Source: Nematostella vectensis
Taxonomy: Eukaryota > Cnidaria > Anthozoa > Actiniaria > Edwardsiidae
DNA length: 64,000 nucleotides
Direction of reading: 5' to 3'
Assembly: GCF_932526225.1 (NCBI RefSeq)
Contig: NC_064048.1
Span: 7,605,015 to 7,669,014, forward strand
This document shows positions 46,166-57,416 of this stretch, in pieces. The translations under genes were made by a program, and so were the position numbers. Positions within the stretch are counted from its first letter, which is position 1. Every line of letters starts with the position of its first letter. Below the pieces are notes generated by a model that ran no database searches, was not told the origin of the DNA, and saw only the letters and a list, made by a program, of their open reading frames with translations.

Positions 46166-46571
46166 AGGGGCGTACGCAGCCTATAGGCCTGCAGTCACTG
46201 GACTGCAAAAATATTTGGCGATTTTATTTGCATAATGAGGGGAAAAAATTTAACGTCTTCTCATTTATTTTTATGTACGTAGTTTTATATATATATGATG
46301 AGGATAAAAAAAACTATAATTTTCTTAATAATACTAGTCTACAGACATATTGTTATGTCGTTCAGTGCCACGCGACGACTGAAGCCCTATTTCAGATCGA
46401 GGATGACAGAGGATCCTGTAATATTATCAAAAGTCTGACGCATTGACGCAAATTCTAAACCCAAAAGCGGTAGCAATGAAATCTACACGGAGATGCGGGA
46501 TGAGGGGCCACGCCCTCATTCAGCTTCTGAATGCTTTGACTGCAACTCGTTAAAATCCTGCGTACGCCCCT
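46166..46571. mobile_element. 406-bp MITE (AGGGGCGTACGCAG)
   Basis: Exact inverted termini AGGGGCGTACGCAG and CTGCGTACGCCCCT. The interior is AT-rich and carries no gene. The 103-residue frame overlapping it (46135-46446) is not a protein of any known kind. Confidence 0.85.
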
Positions 46572-46704
46572 GCTAGTAATGGCTTTAGCATACTGATTCC
46601 CAAAATGGGCTAGAGATTTCTAGAATCACTTTATCATTAAATTATGCCACAATTGCATGTCTATTTGTTAAATACCTTTGTCGCGACTTACTTATAATCT
46701 CTCC

Positions 46705-47088
46705 ATCTAGATTACAATACTACTTACACTTCTACCCTAGAATAACTAATCATGATCTGATAACCATGACAGGCATGCCTGGTTAAGATGAGCAAGTACT
46801 TAGGGCGGTTGATTCGTGCTATGGACAAGATCCCTCCATCTAGATTACAATACTACTTACACTACTACCCTAGAATAACTAATCATGATCTGATAACCCC
46901 ACAGGCATGCCTGGTTAAGATGAGCAAGTACATATGGCGGTTGTTCCTTGCTATGGACAAGATCCCTCCATCTATATCACAATGCTACTTACCCTAGAAT
47001 AACTAATCATGATCTGATAACCCCACAGGCATGCCTGGTTAAGATGAGCAAGTACATATGGCGGTTGTTCCTTGCTATGGACAAGATC
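46705..47088. repeat. Three ~125-bp tandem repeats containing a splice acceptor and exon start
   Basis: Units begin CCATCTAGATTACAATAC or a variant (about 46703, 46834, 46968). Each includes ACCCTAGAATAACTAATC, an acceptor-like stretch (AACCCCACAG in copies 2 and 3, ATGACAG in copy 1), GCATGCCTGGTTAAGATGAG, and CTATGGACAAGATC. Only the last copy continues into the long open frame. Confidence 0.92.
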
Positions 47089-47403
47089 AAAGGGCTGCTG
47101 GGTAGCAATGGTGACAGCCTTATGGACATCAAGCCCGCGCTCGACCTCATGTCTCACTGGCTGTACGACCTGAAGAAGAAAGGCATAGGGAGTATCCCGG
47201 CACAAGAAAGGATTGACCTTTCGAAGCCAGCCAAGGATTACGTGCCGGTCTTCCTGGGTTACTTCAAGTGCTCCACAGATAGACGTGGTCAGCAGCTCTC
47301 AGAAGAGTGCTTAAAGAAAATGCAGGGTCAGGTTGGCGCCTACCACGTTACTCTGGCAATCCAGATAAAGAAGGGAAACCTGAAGGCAATTGCCACAAAA
47401 TAA
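47044..47403 (+). CDS. Unrecognised 119-aa frame, probably the last exon of a gene
   Basis: An open frame from ATG 47044 to TAA 47403; a good acceptor (CCCCACAG|GCATGCC, exon from 47029) keeps the same frame upstream (ACLVK then MSKYIW). It reads MSKYIWRLFLAMDKIKGLLG, then KPALDLMSHWLYDLKKKGIG and FLGYFKCSTDRRGQQLSEEC, and ends GNLKAIATK. Codon use and GC are clearly coding-like. No domain recognised; it is basic and has two cysteines. It could be a small intronless gene, or the 3' exon of a gene whose upstream exons I cannot find. AATAAA at 47428-47433. The sequence 5' of it is triplicated. Confidence 0.6.
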   Translation: MSKYIWRLFLAMDKIKGLLGSNGDSLMDIKPALDLMSHWLYDLKKKGIGSIPAQERIDLSKPAKDYVPVFLGYFKCSTDRRGQQLSEECLKKMQGQVGAYHVTLAIQIKKGNLKAIATK

Positions 47404-47427
47404 TACCCTGTACCTTGCAAATTTACA

Positions 47428-47433
47428 AATAAA
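47428..47433 (+). terminator. Poly(A) signal of the 47-kb gene
   Basis: AATAAA 24 bases after the stop. A minus-strand signal (TTTATT, 47461-47466) for the convergent TMEM72 gene lies about 30 bases further on. Confidence 0.6.
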
Positions 47434-47460
47434 TAAGCAGGCCCATCAATTGATTGTGTC

Positions 47461-47466
47461 TTTATT
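47461..47466 (-). terminator. Candidate poly(A) signal of the TMEM72-like gene
   Basis: TTTATT on the plus strand, about 500 bases beyond the stop codon; a second candidate lies near 47763. Confidence 0.4.
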
Positions 47467-47966
47467 TTATTTATAGCTGATATCAGGGGTCAAGTCAGAG
47501 CTATTACTGAAATGGCAGGGGTTAATGGATGGGGCAACATAACCTGAGGGCAAGCCTCGTGTATTTGCTAGAAAGGAAGAAGTCATTTCCCTGCATTTAT
47601 ATAAAAATGCTTGCAGTATCGATCATGAAAAATATAACCTAAATATACAAATATAAGCCCAATTATACATATAACACATAAATAGTCCCTCGCTCTGGTT
47701 ATTTTTTGTACCATTTATAAATCACCTAAAATTTTTTCTTTGACTATATAATAAACTTTTCGTTTTATTTTTTGCAGATCAAAATATACGTACCAAATGT
47801 CCAATAACGTTTTTTTTGTAGACTGACTTTGGTAAAATCCAAAAATACCTATTAAACTTGGGTAATGATCAAAGCTGATTTGCTGTTAAAGCCTTTTCTC
47901 TAAATAAAACTAGAGAAGAATTCTCTACTATTTGTATGTCTTGAATCATATTACCTGATCTCTGCA

Positions 47967-50496
47967 TTATTTCACTTCAAGTTGCCTATATTTATATGCC
48001 TCCCTTTCGTTCTTTTTCCTAAATGTTCTGATGAGGTAGAAGAAAGCTAAGATGTCTAGCATAACGCCTACTATCAACCCCTGCCAGTACTCTGTCGGGT
48101 GGAGGTAGCAAACTGATGACAGCACTACGTAGAGAAGAAACTTCTTCCAGTTGTCAAAAGCCCTGAGGAACTTCCAGAGAGAGAAACCAAAGCTACCTTC
48201 CCTTAGAAAAGAAAAGGAAAACGATTATAATTATGCAAATGCGATTGATATGACAACATTAAATGACATAAACGCCTAGCAAAGCAATCATGGAAAAGAA
48301 GCATTAAACTTGTTCTTTATTCTCAGTTTTCCAACTGTGTACAGTATAAAAATGAGGCACTCTTCCCTGTCTTCATCACAGGCAAAAGTTATGGGCAAGT
48401 CTTGGAAAGGTTAAAAAAAAGATGATGAAGAAGATGTTATTCAAATGGCCTGATGTGTCCTTACATTGACTATTTTGTCAATCCTAGACAATGCAGCTCA
48501 AAGTTTTTCCAGGTACAGCATGAAGGGGAGAACAGTGTTTGCAGTCATATCTTACAAAAGTTGTAAATCTTTTTTTTCTTTTTTGTTGTTGTTGTTGGAC
48601 ATAGGGGGAGTTGCATGTGTACACTTCTGCTATGCATCTGTTTGAGGGGAAAATTATGTTGACTTGAGGAGGGAATGGAGATGCACCTGTTAATCATTAA
48701 CACAATTCATGTGCTCTGATTGGCTAAGAGTTTTCAAATGATGGTTTTGTTTCATGACAAATGTCTCATTTGGTACTGAATGTCTTATTTGCAAACACAT
48801 ACTGTATATGTAGGATTGTGCCATAGTGAAGCTAAGATCTTTCAAAATACACAAAAATTAAAATTAAATAGGCCTGATTTGCTCTAAACTTAGAAGCAAG
48901 TTAAAATGTGGTTAAATTAAATGCAATTAGGCCTCAAGTCCTCATGCCACCCTATTAGAGTACAAACGATAGGAGTTCTGAGAAAAAAAGGCAACAAACA
49001 AAAAAATTCAAAATGATTTTTTTCACCTTTTAAATCAAAATGGCAAAAGAAAATGTCATGGTTTTCCTTTGGTTTTCATATATGGTCATGCCCCAGACTA
49101 CGTGTTCTAAAAAGTCTGCCATCTTGGATGTTCGGTTAAGTTAAAGCTTATTTGGTACTTTGCTAGGATGACAAAATGGTGGCTGACAGAGGCTGTTAAA
49201 GAATTAAAATTATAACAGAAACTTACTTGCAACAAGCACATTTATCAATGATGAATATTATCTCTAAGAAAGAGATAGAAGCACCAGTAATTCTGAAAAG
49301 CAACAAAAAATTTAATTTATTTAGTTTGAGGGTTTCCGTAATCACACCTAAAAAACTAGCACAATCCAGAATTCCACATGAAATGTTAATTAAAGTTTCT
49401 TCCAGACTATACACAGTAAGGTAGATGGAATAGAGATAACAGATAGGCCATTGGAACAGGGCCGTAGCAGGAGGTGTGGCACTGGGGGCATGTGCCCCTC
49501 CCCCAATATTTTCAAAAATGACCAGTATGGGCGTGGCTGTGCCCCCCATTGTTTTCTTAATGTTTCTGTATTGTGCCCCCCTCAATAATTCAAAGCTTGT
49601 TACGGCTATGTGGAAAGACATATTTCTTGCAGCACTGACAAACATTATTAGATTTTCAAGAGTGTTTCTTAACAAGGAATGGAGGCTATGGTTTTATGGT
49701 GCCAATGGTGCCTTCTATGCCTATTCTTATGCTGTATCTTTCCTCTTGTATATACCATAGTTCAGAAGCAAAGAGTCAATTTTATGCTATAAGATAAATG
49801 CTTACAATAAATACACTGCGATCCGTTTGTCCGGCTTGTCAATTAAAAGAATGCCAACCCACCACATTGCTGTAAAAAAAGAAGAGCAAACTATCAAATG
49901 AATAGAATGGTTGCTATGGTGATGAATGTGAAATGAGAGGATGTCACTAATGTGTCTATTCATTCAATGTGTTTTTGATAAGAAGTAGCAAGGAACAAAG
50001 GAAATCACCATCTTGATTGTGAAAAAGTTGTTATTTTTCTAGGTAGCTGATTCATTTAATGTCGTTTTTAACTTAATAATACAAATGAGACAACAGAATA
50101 AATTAATTGAAAGAGAAAAAACGCTGTCCAAACTGTTTCTAGACTCTTCAAATATTATTAGAAAAACAAAAGGAAACAATACATGCAGTTCTTATAATAC
50201 ATTCAGCATTCTTTCTACATTTAAGAGTTATCGCCAGTGCTGTTTTTACTGCCATTATCAATCCTAATATCAAGACAAAATATAGGCCTAAATAATTAAT
50301 AGGCCACGTTTTTCCTGCTAGCGGTTATCATGAAACCCTTATGTTGATAATGAAAACCAATATTCAAAGTCTCCGCTTCTTGCAGGCATTTAATCGAGCG
50401 TCCCTTACCGACACATGTCGCTAGTCCAAGAATCCGCGTAAACGTTGTGAAATGGCGCCAGAAAAATGATCGATCGAGCTCTTCGCCGTTTGCCAT
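47967..50496 (-). CDS. TMEM72: TMEM72-like four-pass membrane protein, 4 exons, 150 aa
   Basis: Exons 50409-50496, 49806-49869, 49227-49292 and 47967-48201; GT/AG sites, phases 1, 2, 2; 453 nt including the stop. The order of conserved pieces follows vertebrate TMEM72: FWRHFTTFTRILGLATCVG, then GILLIDKPDKRIAVYLL, ITGASISFLEIIFIIDKCACC, and FLLYVVLSSVCYLHPTEYW with VMLDILAFFYLIRTFRKKN. Four hydrophobic segments are evident. The vertebrate protein has a longer cytoplasmic tail; this one ends soon after TM4 (EAYKYRQLEVK). Function unknown in any species. It shares a 453-bp divergent promoter region with the next gene. Confidence 0.8.
49460..49608. mobile_element. Short G/C-tract element in TMEM72 intron 2
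   Basis: Begins GGGCCGTAGCAGGAGG and ends near GTTACGGCT. Same family as 25929-26092, in the opposite orientation. Confidence 0.7.
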
Positions 50497-50949
50497 TTTT
50501 TGCGGCGGTTTTCACTGATTCTAAACCGACAAAACCATAAGCAGATAAGGTAACAAATCTTTGGCGAAGTACGGTGTGCTTGTTAACTTGTACTGTTTCT
50601 TCGTCGCTATAATGTTTTATCTTTCGCCGAAAATAGAGACCTCACTTAGACTCTCCGCTTGTTCTTTTGTTTATCTTGCGAAAAACATCAAATTCTACCA
50701 GGCGTTATAAGCAGAGCACGAGCGGAACTTTGCCCACACAGGGTCCCCGTCGTGTAGTGTTATGTGATTATCACTACCACATTTGTTTTCTTTTTCTTCA
50801 GCTTTTATCCTTTTTTACAATTTTAATCACATGGATAATGTGCTTATTATCAAATGAAATAAATTAGACGATTTGGCCATATTTTATTGGCATTTTCTTG
50901 CTTTAATAAAAAACACAGGAAACCCATTTTTTAATAACAGCCATCAAAC
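50497..50949. promoter_or_regulatory. Divergent promoter region, TMEM72-like (-) and orphan membrane protein (+)
   Basis: 453 bp between two start codons, no repeat inside. Immediately before the plus-strand ATG is an acceptor-like TAATAACAG, so a 5'-UTR intron is possible. Confidence 0.55.
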
Positions 50950-51414
50950 ATGGCGGCCGCCATCAATCTCAACGATGTCCGACGTAATTTCATCAAATAC
51001 ACACCATACTGCGGCGCCGTTGGCTACTCTATCCTAGCCATAAGCTCTATGGGCGTCGAACCACCAAGTTTTAGTGATTTCGGCCGAGTTGCTACATTCC
51101 ATACATCTCTGTGTATCTCGCATTTCGGCTTTGCAGTGTACTTCTACAACAGACCGATCTTGGACGTCGTGAACCCCCCAAAGGCCAAGCGAGTTCTGTG
51201 GAGTGTATTTGGCACGTTTATGATGAATCTTGGCTCTTTGTTATTCTGGGCGATAGCTAAAGAAGTCGGGCCGGAAAATAAGCTCGCTCGTGCAGTAATC
51301 GGGCTTTCCTCGGCGGCTGGTCTGGCTTACGTTGCTAGGGACTTTTTGCATGCTATGGACGAAGCAAGAAAGGGTATCTTGGCAGAGCGAGTGGAAGAAC
51401 AGCCTAAAGCTTAA
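50950..51414 (+). CDS. Unrecognised 154-aa multi-pass membrane protein
   Basis: Single open frame with a strong start (AACATGGCGGCC). Four hydrophobic stretches: about 19-35 (TPYCGAVGYSILAISSM), 48-66 (FHTSLCISHFGFAVYFY), 81-102 (VLWSVFGTFMMNLGSLLFWA) and 112-128 (AVIGLSSAAGLAYVARDF). A charged C-terminus (DEARKGILAERVEEQ) follows. GC content and codon use are much more gene-like than in the flanks. I do not recognise the family. No signal peptide; an organelle or ER membrane location is likely. Expression may be coordinated with the TMEM72-like gene. Confidence 0.82.
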   Translation: MAAAINLNDVRRNFIKYTPYCGAVGYSILAISSMGVEPPSFSDFGRVATFHTSLCISHFGFAVYFYNRPILDVVNPPKAKRVLWSVFGTFMMNLGSLLFWAIAKEVGPENKLARAVIGLSSAAGLAYVARDFLHAMDEARKGILAERVEEQPKA

Positions 51415-52379
51415 TATGGATAGAATAACTGAGGACAGTTCAAGTGTTAACAAACCTAAGTCATCTACTAACAAGGCACATGAAAAAGAGTTGTCAGTAA
51501 GAGTATAAGATGAAACCTTTTTTTAAGAACTTTAAAATACCATATTTTACCTAAAGCAGGCATGGGGATGTTTAAAGAGCTAACAGTGTGATAAGGAGGC
51601 TGGCAGAACTCTGTTTCATAGCTGTCAACTCACCCACATTAGGCAGGTGTCACAAGATTTTGGACCTCATCACAAGCCTAATTTTTGTGAGAATTTTCAT
51701 ACATTCTCTGTTTTCACCCACATTGGCTCCCTTTCACATACTTACTCTATTTCACCTGATTTCACAAGATTTCTGTCCAAATTGGGTTGACAGCTATGCT
51801 GTTTCTTTATCTACCCATACTTCATTTTCAGATCCCCCCCCCCTCAAGGCTAAAGACTAGACTACACTTATGATGTCTTTTCTTGAGATTTTAACAAAAT
51901 GATGAGAGGTGATTAAAGATTGCTAGCAAGGCTATGTATTATGTAATTTTTCATGTATTGTAAAATTGGCTAAGCATCAACTCTTATAATAGAAATCTTA
52001 ATTATTAAAGTTAATTCAGAGGTTTCTTGGTGATCTCTAGTCATACAGTAAGAGAAAGACAGGGGATATCATTTCCTAGGAGAGAAAGAAAGAAAATCTT
52101 ACTTTTAAGGTTATACAAATGACAACACACAATCACCCAAAATTAGCTTTATTTCACTTATTAACTCATTACAATAAGTACACAATATTTATTTATTGGG
52201 GCCCTATAATGGCGTCTATGGCCAGCCTTATCAAAGTATATGATGACACAGGTAGGAAATCAAACCATTTGGCCCAAATAGATAGTGGCTCCTTTAACTA
52301 TAGCCCTACAAGATACATCATAATATTACAATTGAAGTTTCCTAAAAGTTACATATTCTTTAATTAACAAATCCCTTTT
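51415..52379. other. 3' flank, no further gene seen
   Basis: Contains one short inverted-repeat element (51618-51798) and AT-rich sequence. The frames 51588-51860 and 52119-52367 overlap repeats or show no family resemblance. Confidence 0.5.
51618..51798. mobile_element. 180-bp element with CATAGCTGTCAA termini
   Basis: CATAGCTGTCAACTCACCC at the left and GGGTTGACAGCTATG at the right are complementary. The interior repeats CACAAGATTT and CACCCACATT. Confidence 0.75.
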
Positions 52380-52784
52380 AATTATGCAGCATTGAATACT
52401 TTTTAATGAACATGCCATTATTGAAGCTATGATTGACATATATTTTTTCGAACATTATAATTTCTTGCAAACTTTGTCTGTGTAACAAAAGTGAAATCAG
52501 TAGCCAATCTTTACTTATTTTTTTCTTTTTCATTTACAACATTTGTGCAGAGCTCCTTCAGTTTTTACTGTTTTAGTTAAAAAAATCATAAAAAAATGTC
52601 ACATGAAAAATGCAAATCGGAATGTTTGGACCACTTTGATGCATGAGTGTTTGTGGGGGGGGGGGGGGGGGGGGGAGACTCCTTGAGCTCTGTTTTTATA
52701 GGGTAGGGGGGGCAGTGCTAGAAACACTAGTCCCACTTAGCCCCTAAATGTTTTCAAGCTGTACCTTCTATTGTCTCGAGAAAA

Positions 52785-55700
52785 CTATTTCACAAAAATA
52801 TACCCAAATGCGGTAAATCGCTTATTACAAATATGCCGACAAGTGTTCCCTACCCAATACCCATCTATTTTAGTCCCAAATCCTAGCTCGCTATCCGGGG
52901 AGTTGCAATCGTTTTCTCCATTCCCCATAATCCCGATGCGAACCAGATTGTTATTAAAACCATTCCTGCCGCAATTCTTTTGAAGTTCTGAGCCTGCAAT
53001 CAGGCCCAGCCAATCAGCTTTCGACATGGACAAATCCTTGAAAGTCCCATCGGCAATGACGTCATACAGGGACTCAGAGGGGTAGTGTAAGTTGAGCCAT
53101 CTCAACTCATCCCCGACTTCCATCCCGATGCAAATGTCTTTGAAAGGAGCCTCCCAGTATGTTGATAGCTTGGTCTCCTGGTGGTCTAAACCGGTTGATC
53201 CTGCGCCTGGGTTGTATTCTAACTTGTTTGACCAGAGTGGTGAATCGTAGCGAAATGTACTCTGAAACCAATGCTCAGTACTTTGCGATATATGGATTTA
53301 TTTCAGGGGCAGATTCAAGATATGTTAGGGGTTAAGTGTCCACATCTATTTTATGCTACACAATACCTTTCAGAAATCTCATAGTTTAGGGAAAAAAGAT
53401 GACAAAAATGAAAAGAAGTGAGCATATTGCCATTGGAGACCAAACAAATTTTACGTAAAATAAATGACCAAATTTGCCTTAGACATTTTGCGTAGGCTTT
53501 TATCGTACGTGTACCGTATTTTCAGTTTCATTGTTTTTCTTTTGAACCTCCAAGAACTGGCTAGCTCTTATTAAGCTGTTAGTTTGTCGAGGTCCCGAGG
53601 GAACTGACCTTTGAGCCATCTGCTTTCATGACCAGCGTCCATCCCCCACTTCCGCAGATACTGGACATTTGGCAGAACACCTCAGTCACCTTTGAGCCCA
53701 CGGTAATACTGTAAGCCTTGTCCTTGCGCATACTTGTTGGGGAAAAAGTTTGATCAGTCTACGATCAAGCCCTCGGTATCATACGATGGCAGGGTCGGTA
53801 GGGTTATGTAAGTAATTGAAGCAAATGAAAGTCGGGTATTACTTGTACCTTAACGCGAGTTCTTAAAACGTTTTAAAAGGAAACCGCCGAGAGCTTTTTG
53901 AGTAGAACTGAAAGTTGGATTGTTCATCTACGAGATTTGAGTTGAGTTTTATTTCTTATGTTCACGAGAGTAAATAAATTGGCCTCATTTTTCTATTATG
54001 CCCATTTATAAATTTTAATCATTTTACCAATGTGTTTTTTAGGTGCCGTCATATCAAGGAGTAACTGAAACTCAAAAAACAAACCTGGATCTCTCGAAGA
54101 TGTCTTTGCAAGATCGCAAATGACCTGCAACAAATGTGCACAATGAGTATGCTGCGAAAATCATACACCTAGCTAGAAGAGTGAACAGGCGCGTAGCCAG
54201 GAGTTGGGGCAGGAGCGTGTAGCTAGGAGTTAGCGCAGGGGCGTGTAGCTAGGAATTAAACAGGGGGCGTGTAGCTAGGAGTGAAACAGGTTGCGTGTAG
54301 CTGGAGTAAAAAAGGGAGCGTGTAGCTTGAAAAAAAAAAACAGGGGGTGTGCAGCTAAGAGTGAAACCGGGGTGTTCAACTAGGAGTGAAAAAGGGGGAA
54401 TGTTGCCGGAAATGAAACAGGGGGCGTGTAGCTAGGAGTGAATACAGGGGGTGTGCTACTAGGAGTGAAAAAGGGGGAGTTTAGCAAGAAATGAGACAGG
54501 GGGCTTGTAGCTAGGAGTGAAAAAAGGGGGCGTGTAGCTAGGAGTGAAAAATAGTGTAGCTAGGAGTGAATACAGGTGGTGTTATGTAGCTATGAACGGG
54601 CACTCCCCCCTTAGAACCATCAAAATTTTTCTGAAAAATAATGCTTGCGTAGCAAATACTGATAGAAACTTCCATAAAACAATAAAAAATGGCACAAGAG
54701 GGCTGTGTATTGCAGAGTTCTAGCGAAAGTAAGATCGAAGCTAAGACCTCACAAAAGCCCTTGCTACACGGGCTTAGTACTCACTGGATATTTCGCAGTG
54801 TTCACCGGAGAAGCCTGATTTACACTCGCAGCGATAACCTTGATACCTCCCGCTTGAGATGACGCATCGGGCGTCGTTCTTACAACGCTCGCACAAGTGG
54901 TCCCATGGGGTCTGGGGACGAAAGAATTTTTAGTCGAGTCATTGAGCAAATGATGTAAGATTGGGTGCAACGAGTGATTGAGTCAATAATGTGGAATTGG
55001 GTACAACGAGTCATAGTCATTGAGGTCGTGATGTGGAATTGAGTACAACGAGTCATAGTCATGAGCCCATTATGTGGGAATCGGTAAAACGAGTCATTGA
55101 GCCCATGATGTGGGATTTGGTACAACGAGTCATTAAAGGCCATGATGTGGAATTGGGTACAACGAGTCATTGAAGGCCATGATGTGGGATTGCGTACAAC
55201 GAGTCATGGAGCCCATGATGTGGGATTGGGTTACAACGAGTCATTGAGGCCATAATGTGGGATTGGGTACAGCGAGTCATTGAGCCCGTGATGTGGAATT
55301 GGGTACAAAAAGTCATTGAAGGCCATGATGTGTGATTGGGTACAACGAGTCATTGAGGCCATGATGTGGGATTGGGTACAACGAGTCATTAAAGGCCATG
55401 ATCTGGGATTGGGTACAACGAGTCATTGAGGCCATGATGTGGGATTGGGTACAACGAGTCATTGAGGCCATGATGTGGGATTGGGTACAACGAGTCATTG
55501 AGGCCATGATGTGGGATTGGGTACAACGAGTCATTGAGGCCATGATGTGGGATTGGGTACAACGAGTCATTAAAGGCCATGATCTGGGATTGGGTACAAC
55601 GAGTCATTGAGGCCATGATGTGGGATTGGGTACAACGAGTCATTGAGGCCATGATGTGGGATTGGGTACAACGAGTCATTGAGGCCATGATGTGGGATTG

Positions 55701-57416
55701 GGTACAACGAGTCATTGAGGCCATGATATGGGATTGGGTACAACGAGTCATTGAGGCCAAGATGTGGGATTGGGTACAACGAGTCATTGAGGCCATGATG
55801 TGGGATTGGGTACAACGAGTCATTGAGCCCATGATGTGGGATTGGGTACAACGAGTCATTGAGGCCATGATATGGGATTGGGTACAACGAGTCATTGAGG
55901 CAATGATGTGGGATTGGGTACAACGAGTCATTGAGCTCATCATGTGGGATTGGGTACAACGAGTCAACGATCCCATGATTCGTTCGGTAGTGAAGTGACG
56001 CATCGGGCGACGTTGGAGGAAAAAAGTGGTATCTTTTTTTCCTTTTCCCTCATATTTCTTCGCTTCTTTCTTCCCCCTCCCCCTCCCCCTCCCTCCCCTC
56101 AACCTCTTCTTTTGCTCGTAGTGAAAAGCCTTTACAGAGATCCTATCGAACTGCTTCCGGGTACCAAACCAAATCCCGGACAACATTGCCATTACTCAGG
56201 ATACTCCCACTTTTGATACAAATTCTTACCTTCCCTTTTATAGTAAGTCGAATTTGCATTCTGTACAAGTGCATCCGAAGAAGAGCCATTCACCGCCTCG
56301 CGACTCAACTCGCACAGACTCAAGGACTCGGTTCTTTTATGGTAGTAGTTGGCGGATCTGCATCTTGAGTCAGACAGACAAGCGGCGCTACATTCAAACG
56401 CATGCGCCACTTTAACACTTTTGAAGATACTTGTCGATATGGCAAAACCTGGGAATGCATTTGATAAAAAAGCTTGTCAGGGTGTGATGCGTGTGTTATC
56501 ACCGTGCAACGAAAATTGCAGGCGAACTTCAGGGGCCGTCCACACTAACACGGGTTCGTTCGAGGTCGTATTACTATTTGATATTTCTAGGCCTTTTGTC
56601 CACACAAACACACTCTAACACGGAGGTCGGATCCATCGAATCCGGGTACTTTTGAGAACGCTGTTCAAAGTAAATCAAAATGAATCATTATACTTTTGTC
56701 CGTTGTGTGGACGGTCGAATCTGTATCAAAATGAAAACGATAAGGCGTCATATTGCAGGCTCGTCTGCTGCTATGAGCAATCGCATGTCATAAAAATTAC
56801 GTTACGCCGTACCTCAGCGTTTTCTGACGTTTGAATCCGTGTTAGTTTGGACGGCTGGATCCAGGCGAAAACGATAGTGTGTACGCTAATCAAGTGATGC
56901 ATTTTCGGCGAAACGAATCCGGATACTTTTGAATTCGTTTTAGTGTTGACGACAACGCATACAATCACACAATCACGAACTTCATACAATCATAAAAAAA
57001 CAATAAACGTCAAAAACTACAAAAACTGCACACATAATCAGATCATTTCCCACTACAAGGATCCACAAAGACTATTCGCTGCAAGGAGTTTTAGATTTCG
57101 ATATAAAAAAAACCCTCTCTTGACCAAAGCAAGTTTAAGTTAGCGGCAATTTCTTGTTTTTGAAGATGACTAATAGAACGTAAGGTAACTTACGATTTTC
57201 GAGTTTGGCGAAAACTGTCAAAGCGGAGAGTTATCTATGGGATGGGTCTGGACTTTTGCAGCAATTGTGTTTTTCATCAAAAGTTTGAGGCTCACCTTTG
57301 GTTGCGGTGAACTTGTCTTCCCTTCGGAAGTCTCCTCCATCTGTATCACATTGCTGAGAATTGACTCCAATTAGTATTAGACTTAGCTTAAAGAAGACAA
57401 GAAATTTCTTATCCAT
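52785..57416 (-). CDS. Secreted PAN-EGF-fibrinogen-like protein, paralogue A
   Basis: Exons by alignment with paralogue B: 57296-57416, 56230 (or 56234)-56472, 54785-54911, 54085-54124, 53609-53732, 52785-53261. It has a signal peptide (MDKKFLVFFKLSLILIGVNS), a PAN/apple-like segment (ECSAACLSDSRCRSANYYH), one EGF-like module (CERCKNDARC...YRCECKSGFSGEHC), then a divergent fibrinogen-like domain (SCKDIFERS, GSGGWTLVMKADGS, WLNLHYPSESLYDVIADG, GFNNN, GYIFVK). It resembles coral 'uncharacterized skeletal organic matrix protein 5'-type proteins. At the exon-2 end A reads AGG|GAAGGTAAG where B reads AGG|GTAGGTAAG. Using the remaining GTAAG shifts the frame and meets a stop in exon 3, so A may be impaired unless an exon has been missed. 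Confidence 0.8.
54181..54600. repeat. ~28-bp minisatellite, unit A (GTGTAGCTAGGAGTGAAACA)
   Basis: Variable-length units of GGGGGCGTGTAGCTAGGAGT plus GAAACA(G)n in the intron between EGF and fibrinogen exons. Fewer and different units than in copy B. Confidence 0.9.
54925..55985. repeat. 36-bp minisatellite, unit A, about 29 copies
   Basis: The unit CATGATGTGGGATTGGGTAC plus AACGAGTCATTGAGGC is repeated in exact 36-bp register. It is open in all three plus frames or nearly so and in minus frames (MMWDWVQRVIEA and MTRCTQSHIMAS patterns), which creates long spurious proteins. It lies in the intron between the PAN and EGF exons; copy B has about half as many units. Confidence 0.95.
56532..56956. 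mobile_element. GTCCACACTAACACGG element in intron 1, copy A
   Basis: Left end GGGGCCGTCCACACTAACACGG; the right end resembles GAATTCGTTTTAGTGTTGACGAC. Same family as 23286 onwards. Present at the same place in copy B, so the insertion predates the duplication. Confidence 0.8.
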
